From an uncultured Bacteroidota bacterium (GTDB lineage Bacteria > Bacteroidota > Bacteroidia > Chitinophagales > Chitinophagaceae), in the NCBI GenBank assembly GCA_903847655.1, contig CAINEG010000260.1, positions 1 to 12,811 on the forward strand: a stretch of 12,811 nt of DNA, written 5' to 3'. The translations under genes were made by a program, and so were the position numbers. Below, one piece after another: positions 1 to 5,932 of the stretch. The notes beneath the pieces were generated by a model. The model worked only from the letters and a program-made list of their open reading frames with translations, made no database searches and was not told the origin of the DNA. Each line of letters begins with the position of its first letter. The stretch's first letter is position 1.

Positions 1-215
1 ACTATTTTCAAGCTAGCTTCATCAGTTACTCTTCTGCCTTCAATCATTGTTTGTTCAAGCCCCATTGATTCAGCCATAGTAGTAGCCATTTTGCCCCCAC
101 CATGCACTAAAATAGCTTGGCCTTTTACTTGCGCAAAAGCTTGCAAGCAAGTAGTTAACAATGCAGGATTGTCAACAATATTGCCCCCTATTTTAATAAC
201 ATACAATGATTCCAT
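1..215 (-). CDS. argB: N-acetylglutamate kinase (N-acyl-glutamate kinase), N-terminal part only
   Basis: This is the start of the kinase that phosphorylates the gamma-carboxyl of N-acylglutamate, the second step of arginine synthesis. Only the first 71 residues plus part of codon 72 are inside the window, and the gene runs off the left edge. The ATG is at 215-213. The visible residues carry the amino acid kinase signature: KIGGN near residues 8-12 (Lys8 is the expected phosphate-binding lysine) and HGGG at 38-41, followed by a segment ending GRRVTDE that is typical of ArgB. It starts 7 bases after the argF' stop, so it is almost certainly the next gene of the same operon. Because ArgF' here looks succinyl-specific, the real substrate may be N-succinylglutamate; that is inference. 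Regulatory residues for arginine feedback cannot be judged from this fragment. Confidence 0.93.
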   Translation of the reverse strand, partial: MESLYVIKIGGNIVDNPALLTTCLQAFAQVKGQAILVHGGGKMATTMAESMGLEQTMIEGRRVTDEASLKI

Positions 216-222
216 ATTTTAC

Positions 223-1191
223 TTAACTATTTTTTAAAATTTCAGCTAAGACTGCTTGCGCTGCCCAAACTCTATTCGAAGCTTCTTGGGTGACCAAACT
301 ATTTGGACCATCCAATATCTCATCACTCAATTCTACATTTCTTCTAACGGGTAAACAATGCATAAGTTTGGCATGATTGGTTAACGCTAATTTTTTATTA
401 GTCATCATCCAACCTGCATCAGTGCTTAGTATCTTTCCATATTGTTCATAGCTGCTCCAATTTTTTACATAAACAAAATCTGCCTCTTTCAAGGCTTCGT
501 CTTGGTTATATTCAATAGTAGCCCCTTTAGTAAATTCTGTAGAAAGTGCATAAGCTTCCGGATGTGTAATCACAAAATTAGCTTCTCCCCATGCCCCCAT
601 CCATTCACTAAAACTATTGGCCACACATTGCGGAATAGATTTAATATGTGGGGCCCAGGTTAAAACTATTTTAGGTTTTTTATTTTTAAAATTGGTATTT
701 GATGCCATCGATTCTTGAATAGTAATAATATCTGTCAAGGATTGAAGTGGGTGTAAAGTAGCCGACTCCAAGCTAACAATAGGTATGCCCGCATACTTAA
801 TAAATTGATTGATGATTTTTTCACTGTAGTCTATTTCTTTATCTACTAAGCCAGGAAAAGTACGAATACAGAGTATATCAAAATAATTACCCAAAACGGG
901 TGCCGCATCTTTAATGTGTTCTACCGTAGTTCCATTCATCACCGCGCCTTCTGCAAATTCCAATGCCCAGCCTTCTTTGTCTACATTAAACACAATAGGT
1001 TCCATGCCTAAATTTTGTGCAGCGACTTGAGTACTTAATCTAGTTCTTAAACTTGGGTTTAAAAACAAAAGTCCAATGCGTTTATTGGCCCCTAAATGCT
1101 TGTCCAAAAAAGGTTGCGCCTTGTAGGCCAATGCTTGTTTGACCAAGGCATTAATATTGGACACATCATTTACTGAAATAAATTGTTTCAT
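223..1191 (-). CDS. argF': N-succinylornithine (or N-acetylornithine) carbamoyltransferase
   Basis: The 322-residue protein transfers the carbamoyl group of carbamoyl phosphate to an N-acylated ornithine, giving N-acylcitrulline in the cytoplasm. SLRTR at residues 47-51 is the carbamoyl-phosphate loop, HPLQ is at 147-150 and HCLPVRR at 278-284, all hallmarks of the transcarbamylase family. The length and overall pattern fit the Bacteroides fragilis SOTCase / Xanthomonas AOTCase branch rather than classical OTCase. The residue that separates these two activities (Pro90 in B. fragilis, Glu92 in X. campestris) is Val90 here, in the stretch GTTVEHIKDA. Published Glu92 mutants of AOTCase, including the valine one, become succinylornithine-specific, so this enzyme is predicted to be an SOTCase. 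It starts 4 bases after the argD stop and lies 7 bases before argB. The family call is firm; the acyl specificity is inferred from one residue. Confidence 0.93.
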   Translation of the reverse strand: MKQFISVNDVSNINALVKQALAYKAQPFLDKHLGANKRIGLLFLNPSLRTRLSTQVAAQNLGMEPIVFNVDKEGWALEFAEGAVMNGTTVEHIKDAAPVLGNYFDILCIRTFPGLVDKEIDYSEKIINQFIKYAGIPIVSLESATLHPLQSLTDIITIQESMASNTNFKNKKPKIVLTWAPHIKSIPQCVANSFSEWMGAWGEANFVITHPEAYALSTEFTKGATIEYNQDEALKEADFVYVKNWSSYEQYGKILSTDAGWMMTNKKLALTNHAKLMHCLPVRRNVELSDEILDGPNSLVTQEASNRVWAAQAVLAEILKNS

Positions 1192-1195
1192 AAAT

Positions 1196-2347
1196 TTAAG
1201 CAGGGGTTTGTTTCAAATGTTGAATGGCAATATTCAATCTGTTTAAAAATAAATCAATGTCTTGTTTGGTAATGGCTAAAGAAGGTAATAGTCTTATAAC
1301 ATTGGGCTTAGCCTCTCCTGTAAACACTTTCATTTCATTCAACAATACTTTACGAATCTCTTCTAGTCCAGCTTCCATTTCAAAACCAATCATCAAGCCG
1401 CGACCTCTCACTGTTTTAACGCCAGGGGTATTTTCTAAAGCATGTATTAAATAAGCGCCATTTTCTGCAGCCGCTTGAATTAAGTTCTCTTTTTGAATTA
1501 CTTCAATCACGGCCAGTGCAGCAGCACAAGCCAATGGATTGCCGCCAAAAGTTGTACCCAACAAACCAAACTTTGCTTGAATATGTGGAGCAATCAAAAT
1601 AGCCCCTATAGGAAATCCATTGCCCATACCCTTGGCCATGGAATAAATATCTGCATCCACCCCTGCTATATCATGTGCAAAAAATTGTCCAGAACGGCCA
1701 TAACCACATTGCACACTATCAGCAATATAAACCGCACCTGCACCATCACAATGTTTTCTTATGGCTTGTAAAAAAATAGTACTTGCTTCGTAAATACCTG
1801 CCACTCCTTGAATACCTTCCACAATCACCGCAGCAATTTCATGCCCCATAGTCGCAAAACAATTTTCCAAAGCCAAAACATCATTCAAAGGCAAGAAAAT
1901 AATATTGTCGGTCTCATTGACTGGTGCTACAATACTAGGATTATCGGTAGCAGCTACGGCCAAAGAAGTTCGGCCATGAAACGATTTTTTGAAAGCAATT
2001 ATTTTTTTTCTTCCAGTATGAAAGGAAGCTAGCTTCATTGCATTTTCATTGGCTTCCGCACCACTATTACATAAAAACAATTGAAAATCTTTTTTACCAC
2101 TTAGCTCATTAATCGCAGTAGCCAATTCCTCTTGAATAGGCATCACTACTGAATTGGAATAGAATGCAATGGCATGCAATTGATCTTCGATACGTTTTAC
2201 CCAATATGGGTGTGTATGACCAATGCTAATGACAGCATGACCCCCATACATGTCCAAGTATTCCTGTCCTTGGTCATCCCAAACACGGCTACCTGCTGCT
2301 TTAGTAATTGCAATAGGGTTTAAAGGATATACATTGAATAATGACAT
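1196..2347 (-). CDS. argD: Acetylornithine aminotransferase (N-acyl-ornithine aminotransferase)
   Basis: This 383-residue class III PLP aminotransferase converts N-acylglutamate semialdehyde to N-acylornithine with glutamate as amino donor. NSGAEAN at residues 94-100 is the PLP phosphate-binding loop, FHGRT lies at 123-127, and AKG at 238-240 places the Schiff-base lysine at Lys239. GTTFGGNPLACAAALA near 264-279 is another family block. The motif around the PLP-ring aspartate, usually DEVQ, reads DSVQ (Asp210-Ser211), so the common glutamate is replaced by serine; Asp210 and Gln213 are kept and the enzyme should be active. Length is normal for ArgD. The ATG at 2347 is 21 bases after the argC stop and argF' follows 4 bases downstream, so it is an internal operon gene. 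GABA and ornithine aminotransferases are related, but the context makes ArgD clear. Confidence 0.95.
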   Translation of the reverse strand: MSLFNVYPLNPIAITKAAGSRVWDDQGQEYLDMYGGHAVISIGHTHPYWVKRIEDQLHAIAFYSNSVVMPIQEELATAINELSGKKDFQLFLCNSGAEANENAMKLASFHTGRKKIIAFKKSFHGRTSLAVAATDNPSIVAPVNETDNIIFLPLNDVLALENCFATMGHEIAAVIVEGIQGVAGIYEASTIFLQAIRKHCDGAGAVYIADSVQCGYGRSGQFFAHDIAGVDADIYSMAKGMGNGFPIGAILIAPHIQAKFGLLGTTFGGNPLACAAALAVIEVIQKENLIQAAAENGAYLIHALENTPGVKTVRGRGLMIGFEMEAGLEEIRKVLLNEMKVFTGEAKPNVIRLLPSLAITKQDIDLFLNRLNIAIQHLKQTPA

Positions 2348-2368
2348 GGGTTGATATAAATAAGTTAA

Positions 2369-3349
2369 TTAAAAATAATTGGCTTTTAATTGAAGTCCTG
2401 TGGTTTCTTCTTGGCCAAAAATTAAATTCATGTTTTGAACTGCTTGCCCTACTGCCCCTTTTAATAAATTATCCAAAACTGCATGAATGGCAATTTTATC
2501 CCCCTGCTGTTCGATATGAATCAAACATTTATTGGTATTCACTACTTGTTTTAAATCGATATTATTTTTACTCACCTGTGTAAATGCAGCATTCGCATAA
2601 AAATTTTGATAAGTTTCATACAAGGCTTCCAAGCTCAAATTGCATGATAATACCGAACTTACAAAAATGCCTCTAGTAAAATCTCCTCTCCATGGTACAA
2701 AATGAACCGCTGCTTTTTTATTTGTTTGCAATTGATTCAAGCTTTGCCCAATTTCATGGATATGCTGATGTTCTAATGTCTTGTAGGCTTGTATATTATT
2801 AGCCCTCCAGCTAAAATGATTGGTGGCTGTTAAACCTTGCCCGGCTCCTGTAGATCCTGTAATACCTGTGGTAAACACATCGGTCAAAGCACCTTGCGCA
2901 GCCAAGGGCAATAAACTCAATTGAATAGCAGTTGCAAAACAACCAGGGTTGGCAATATTATTTGCAGCTACAATAGAAGCTTTATTTAACTCAGGCAAAC
3001 CGTATACAAATTTTCTATTCCCTATCGAGGAATTTTCAGCCAATCTAAAATCCTGAGACAAGTCAATAATTTTTATGCTGGATTTTATTTCATAGGTTGC
3101 TAAAAACTTTTTGGCCTCTCCATGTCCCACACATAAAAACAAAACATCCATATTTTGATCTAGTTCACTAGCAAATTTCAAATCAGTTTCGCCCATTAAA
3201 TCGGTATGCACTTTGCTCAATAATTCTCCTGCATTGCTTGTACTATGCACAAAAGAAATATGGGCATTCGGATGGCGCAACAATACACGCAGCAATTCGC
3301 CACCTGTATAACCAGCACCACCCACTATTCCAATTTTTATTTTTTGCAT
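2369..3349 (-). CDS. argC: N-acetyl-gamma-glutamyl-phosphate reductase
   Basis: This NADPH-dependent enzyme reduces N-acylglutamyl phosphate to the semialdehyde, the third step of arginine synthesis. With the start at 3349 the protein is 326 residues. GIVGGAGYTGGEL at residues 7-19 is the Rossmann nucleotide-binding loop, NPGCFATA at 134-141 holds the catalytic cysteine Cys137, and HQHIHEI at 194-200 holds the conserved histidine region. An ATG 19 codons upstream (3406) is in frame, but it lies inside the end of argG, adds a basic stretch not expected in the family, and would overlap argG by 53 bases. The ATG at 3349 leaves a 4-base gap and puts the Rossmann strand at the very N-terminus, so it was chosen. 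The enzyme sits between argG and argD in the operon. Confidence 0.95.
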   Translation of the reverse strand: MQKIKIGIVGGAGYTGGELLRVLLRHPNAHISFVHSTSNAGELLSKVHTDLMGETDLKFASELDQNMDVLFLCVGHGEAKKFLATYEIKSSIKIIDLSQDFRLAENSSIGNRKFVYGLPELNKASIVAANNIANPGCFATAIQLSLLPLAAQGALTDVFTTGITGSTGAGQGLTATNHFSWRANNIQAYKTLEHQHIHEIGQSLNQLQTNKKAAVHFVPWRGDFTRGIFVSSVLSCNLSLEALYETYQNFYANAAFTQVSKNNIDLKQVVNTNKCLIHIEQQGDKIAIHAVLDNLLKGAVGQAVQNMNLIFGQEETTGLQLKANYF

Positions 3350-3353
3350 ATAC

Positions 3354-4553
3354 TTATTTTTTATTCGCTTCTTTGATCTGATGAAAAATGCTGGTTTGAT
3401 TGCCAAATATTTTGGTAAAGCCTCTTACATCGGCACCTGTCCAACCGGTATTCATTTCTCCATACTTACCAAACTTTGCACTCATTAAATCGTGATCAGA
3501 TTCAATACCTATAATTTGAAAACGATATGGATTCAATTGTATAAACACCTCCCCAGTTACTTGTGCTTGTGCACTAATTAAGTAGGCTTCAATATCACGC
3601 ATCACTGGATCTAATATTTGCCCCTCGTGCAACCAGTTGCCATAAAAAGAAGCCAACTGATCTTTCCAAGACAATTGCCATTTAGTCAATACATGTTTTT
3701 CTAAAGCATGGTGTGCTTTTAGAATAACCATGGGTCCAGCCGCTTCAAAACCCACTCTTCCTTTAATCCCAATAATGGTATCACCCACATGAATGTCTCT
3801 ACCAATACCATAGGCTGATGCAATGGATTGAATGTATTGAATGGCCTCTACAGGATGCCCAAAAGTTTTTTTATTGACTGTTGTAATTTCTCCTTTTTCA
3901 AAACCTATCGCTAATTCTTCTGCTTGCCCTTCCTTGGTCATAGGCGTTGGCCATGCCGATTCAGGCAAAATACCTTTGGACTGCAAAGTTTCTTTACCAC
4001 CCACACTGGTTCCCCACAATCCTTTATTGATAGAATAGGCTGACTTTTCAAAATTCATTTGTACCCCCTTGCCTTTCAAATACTCAATCTCGGCTTCTCT
4101 ACTTAATTGCAAATCACGAATGGGTGTTAAGATTTCAACGCCTGGGATCATGATCTGAAAAATCATATCAAAACGCACTTGGTCATTGCCAGCCCCAGTG
4201 CTTCCATGTGCCACTTTATTCGCACCTAATTTTTTTACATGCGCTGCTATATGCAAGGCTTGGCTCAAACGCTCTGCACTTACACTTAATGGATAGGTAT
4301 TGTTTTTTAAAACATTACCATAAATCAAATATTTAATGATGCTGTCATAATAACCTTTAACTGCATTTACCGTCGTATGTGTTTTCACTCCTAAAACATA
4401 GGCATGCGCTTCTATTTTTTTTAGTTCTTCTTCGCTAAAGCCCCCTGTATTCACGATCACGCTGTGCACTTCCAATCCTTTATCCTCCGTTAAGTATTTT
4501 ACACAAAACGTAGTATCTAATCCGCCACTAAAACCTAAAACAATTTTTTCCAT
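3354..4553 (-). CDS. argG: Argininosuccinate synthase
   Basis: The 399-residue protein condenses citrulline and aspartate with ATP to argininosuccinate, the step before the ArgH lyase. The N-terminus begins MEKIVLGFSGGLDTT, with the PP-loop SGGLDT at residues 9-14 that binds ATP. Further family blocks are the stretch AHGSTGAGNDQVRFD in the first half and a GKGVQMNFEKSAYSINKGLWGTS region. The length matches ArgG. The GNAT gene ends 5 bases before its ATG and argC starts 4 bases after its stop. Placing argG early, before argC, D, F' and B, is an order I recall from Bacteroidota arginine operons. argH and the deacylase argE are not in the window and may lie past the left edge. Nothing unusual was seen in the active-site regions that can be read. 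Confidence 0.95.
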   Translation of the reverse strand: MEKIVLGFSGGLDTTFCVKYLTEDKGLEVHSVIVNTGGFSEEELKKIEAHAYVLGVKTHTTVNAVKGYYDSIIKYLIYGNVLKNNTYPLSVSAERLSQALHIAAHVKKLGANKVAHGSTGAGNDQVRFDMIFQIMIPGVEILTPIRDLQLSREAEIEYLKGKGVQMNFEKSAYSINKGLWGTSVGGKETLQSKGILPESAWPTPMTKEGQAEELAIGFEKGEITTVNKKTFGHPVEAIQYIQSIASAYGIGRDIHVGDTIIGIKGRVGFEAAGPMVILKAHHALEKHVLTKWQLSWKDQLASFYGNWLHEGQILDPVMRDIEAYLISAQAQVTGEVFIQLNPYRFQIIGIESDHDLMSAKFGKYGEMNTGWTGADVRGFTKIFGNQTSIFHQIKEANKK

Positions 4554-4558
4554 AAAAT

Positions 4559-5206
4559 TTATTTTTTTCTAAACCAGTTCAATAATTTGCTTTCTTTTAT
4601 TTTCATAAAACGCTCATATAAATTAGCATTCTTTGAAAATTCAGCCACTGTTGCTTCAATAGGATGCGCTTGTTTTGGCTCAAAGAGCATTGCAGTACAC
4701 ATACAATTCTTACGCTCTTTACTCATCAGTATTTCATAATTCACACAGCTTTTACAACCTGCCCAAAATTCTTCATCGTCTGTGAGCTCACTATAAGTAA
4801 CGGGTTCATAGCCTAATTCACTATTTATTTTCATGACCGCTAAACCAGTAGTCAATCCAAAGATTTTTGAATCTGGATATTTTTCTCTTGACAATTGAAA
4901 AATGGTTTGTTTGATTTTTTTGGCAATGCCTGTTTTTCTAAAAGCAGGCGCTACAATTAAACCACTATTGGCCACAAACTGTCCATGTTGCCAAGCTTCA
5001 ATATAACAAAAGCCAACCCAGGTACCCTCTTCGGTATGGGCGATGACTGATTTGCCTTCAATAATTTTTTTGGCTACGTATTCAGGACTACGTTTGGCAA
5101 TCCCCGTACCACGAGCTTGTGCCGAGGAAGCCATTTCATCTGTAATTGCATCTGCAAAAGAAGCGTCCCCACTATGGGCAACGCGAACTATTATTTTCTG
5201 TTCCAA
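4559..5206 (-). CDS. GNAT acyltransferase, probable N-acylglutamate synthase of the arginine operon
   Basis: The 215-residue protein is a GNAT-fold acyltransferase and the first enzyme gene of the operon, so it most likely acylates glutamate with acetyl-CoA or succinyl-CoA (the ArgA role). The acyl-CoA pyrophosphate loop is RKTGIA at residues 90-95, followed by a helix, and a conserved E-LGY segment lies near 130-133. Unlike Escherichia coli ArgA it has no amino acid kinase domain. The C-terminal third has two close cysteine pairs, C151-x2-C154 and C168-x-C170, that could bind a metal; Cys67 is separate. No ATG fits: an in-frame stop (TAA) lies three codons upstream and the next internal ATG is codon 25, inside the fold. 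The start is therefore most likely the TTG at 5206-5204. It follows the leader ORF by 96 bases and precedes argG by 5. The family is sure; the substrate is inferred from position. Confidence 0.78.
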   Translation of the reverse strand: MEQKIIVRVAHSGDASFADAITDEMASSAQARGTGIAKRSPEYVAKKIIEGKSVIAHTEEGTWVGFCYIEAWQHGQFVANSGLIVAPAFRKTGIAKKIKQTIFQLSREKYPDSKIFGLTTGLAVMKINSELGYEPVTYSELTDDEEFWAGCKSCVNYEILMSKERKNCMCTAMLFEPKQAHPIEATVAEFSKNANLYERFMKIKESKLLNWFRKK

Positions 5207-5270
5207 TGAGCTTTAAATTTTAAGGAAAAAACAAGGCTGGCGGAAGAAGGTGAGTTTGATTTTTTTTCCA

Positions 5271-5306
5271 CTGATAGGGGCAAGTGCCAATTGCTCGTCC
5301 TATCAG
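5271..5306 (-). promoter_or_regulatory. Leader hairpin 3: 8-bp stem containing the leader stop codon
   Basis: CTGATAGG at 5271-5278 and CCTATCAG at 5299-5306 are perfect complements, with an inner GCAA/TTGC pairing (5280-5283 with 5291-5294). In the minus-strand RNA the leader stop codon UGA lies in the 5' arm. The 3' arm is followed by UGG and a run of eight A, so there is no U-tract and no evidence for intrinsic termination here. About 64 bases separate it from the TTG start of the GNAT gene. Confidence 0.55.
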
Positions 5307-5422
5307 AATCCACGTCGGCAAAAAAATCCGACGTTCAAGGGCAAAGGACTTGGTCCATTCAAAACAGGTACTGGCGCATTGAATGCACTAGCTAGGGTTG
5401 TATGTAATTGTACCTGTTTCAT
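5303..5422 (-). CDS. Candidate leader peptide of the arginine operon (39 residues)
   Basis: A short ORF from ATG at 5422 to TGA at 5305-5303 encodes 39 residues, beginning MKQVQLHTTLASAF and ending GFFCRRGF. It has five prolines in its middle (residues 17, 19, 24, 26, 28) and two adjacent arginine codons, CGA CGT, at positions 36-37, three codons before the stop. It is the only ORF between the intergenic region and the GNAT gene, in the same direction, 96 bases upstream. Three perfect inverted repeats cover its start, its Arg-Arg end and its stop codon. By analogy with amino-acid biosynthetic leaders, ribosome pausing at the Arg codons under arginine starvation could change folding of the downstream RNA. 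I do not recognise the peptide from any family. A 39-codon ORF can arise by chance; position, direction and structures are the support. Confidence 0.55.
   Translation of the reverse strand: MKQVQLHTTLASAFNAPVPVLNGPSPLPLNVGFFCRRGF
5312..5334 (-). promoter_or_regulatory. Leader hairpin 2: 7-bp stem over the Arg-Arg codons
   Basis: ACGTCGG at 5312-5318 and CCGACGT at 5328-5334 are perfect complements with a 9-base loop; in the minus-strand RNA the loop is U-rich. The 3' arm is made of the Cys-Arg-Arg codons of the leader peptide, so a ribosome stalled on those codons would prevent this stem from forming. The U-run is in the loop and not after the stem, so this is not a standard intrinsic terminator. 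Confidence 0.55.
5362..5419 (-). promoter_or_regulatory. Leader hairpin 1: 10-bp inverted repeat over the leader ORF start
   Basis: AAACAGGTAC at 5362-5371 and GTACCTGTTT at 5410-5419 are perfect reverse complements, giving a 10-bp stem with a 38-base loop. In the minus-strand RNA the 5' arm begins directly after the AU of the leader start codon and covers codons 2-4; the 3' arm covers codons around 17-21. The loop contains the smaller palindromes GCATTCAATGC and CTAGCTAG. If formed, it would mask translation initiation of the leader. Confidence 0.6.
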
Positions 5423-5582
5423 TGATATAACTTCTTTTGTATAGGAAGGAGAGCGTAAAAGTATAAAATAAAATAGACAAATGGGGCCAAAGCTCCCCTC
5501 AAATTTGCTCTGTTACTGATTATAAATGAAATATGGCCTTAAAAATGAATGCCTGTTAGTTTTTAGATTCCTTATAGATGCG
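5423..5582. other. Divergent intergenic region between the arginine leader and the YHS lipoprotein gene
   Basis: About 160 AT-rich bases with no convincing gene. It must hold the promoter of the arginine operon (minus), but no clean TAnnTTTG was found; the nearest match is TACTTTTA on the minus strand around 5457-5464, with a TTTG that is only 14 bases upstream, too close for the usual Bacteroidota spacing. A weak GGGG/CCCC pairing (5483-5486 with 5495-5498) is present. No ArgR-type box (TGAAT-N-ATTCA arrangement) was recognised. Confidence 0.4.
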
Positions 5583-5599
5583 TAAATTTGAATCAAATT
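5583..5599 (+). promoter_or_regulatory. Probable promoter and overlapping palindromic operator of the YHS lipoprotein gene
   Basis: TAAATTTG at 5583-5590 is an exact match to the Bacteroidota -7 consensus TAnnTTTG, 16 bases before the ATG at 5607, so the transcript leader would be about 10 bases. A clear -33 TTTG was not found at the usual distance. The element is overlapped by a perfect palindrome, AATTTGA-A-TCAAATT (5585-5599), which also covers the expected transcription start and could be a repressor site. The regulator is unknown. Confidence 0.45.
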
Positions 5600-5606
5600 A
5601 AAATTT

Positions 5607-5915
5607 ATGAAAATCATTTTTAGCAGTGGCTTGGCAGTAATTGTCTTATTGATGCTTGCCTGTGGTCAGACGAATACTAGTACATCAACAACAGACACGA
5701 ACAAATTAGCCATAGTAGATACCAGCGCTGAAAAATCTTATCCTACCTCTTTAGTGAACAATAAAAAAGATCCAAGTTGCGGCATGCCTGTAACAGCTGG
5801 TATCGCAGATACTGCTCATTATGAAAAATATGTCCTAGGTTTTTGTTCTACAGAATGTAAAAATGAATTCCTAAAAAATCCAACAGCGAGTATAGCTGCA
5901 GCAGAAATTAAATAA
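5607..5915 (+). CDS. Small lipoprotein with a YHS-type metal-binding domain
   Basis: The 102-residue protein begins with a lysine, a hydrophobic helix (residues 3-18) and LLMLAC, so Cys19 is a probable lipidation site and the protein is probably anchored to a membrane facing the periplasm or cell surface. A Thr/Ser-rich linker (22-31) follows. Residues 55-92 fit the YHS pattern: DPSCGMPV with Cys58 and Met60, then GFCSTECKNEF with Cys80 and Cys84, and a Pro at 92. YHS domains are found in copper and other heavy-metal proteins, so metal binding through the three cysteines is likely, but the metal and role are not shown. The Met at -3 of the lipobox is less common than Leu. It is transcribed away from the arginine operon and converges on the helicase gene, 17 bases from stop to stop. 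No partner metal transporter is in the window. Confidence 0.8.
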   Translation: MKIIFSSGLAVIVLLMLACGQTNTSTSTTDTNKLAIVDTSAEKSYPTSLVNNKKDPSCGMPVTAGIADTAHYEKYVLGFCSTECKNEFLKNPTASIAAAEIK

Positions 5916-5932
5916 CTTTTGTTGCCCTTAGT

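Noticed and set aside
5320..5360. Possible tRNA-like arm (GTTCAAG) in the arginine leader
   Set aside because: No acceptor stem, D arm or anticodon arm could be fitted around it.
5250..5444. Plus-strand ORF of 64 codons through the arginine leader region
   Set aside because: It runs antisense across the hairpins and the leader ORF, resembles nothing known, and no promoter was found for it. The inverted repeats make both strands look partly open.
5221..5460. Known riboswitch or housekeeping RNA (tmRNA, RNase P, SRP, cobalamin, TPP, glycine)
   Set aside because: None of the consensus boxes that I remember for these RNAs was found on either strand.
5483..5498. GGGG/CCCC hairpin in the divergent intergenic region
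   Set aside because: Only four base pairs, with no U-run directly after it on either strand.
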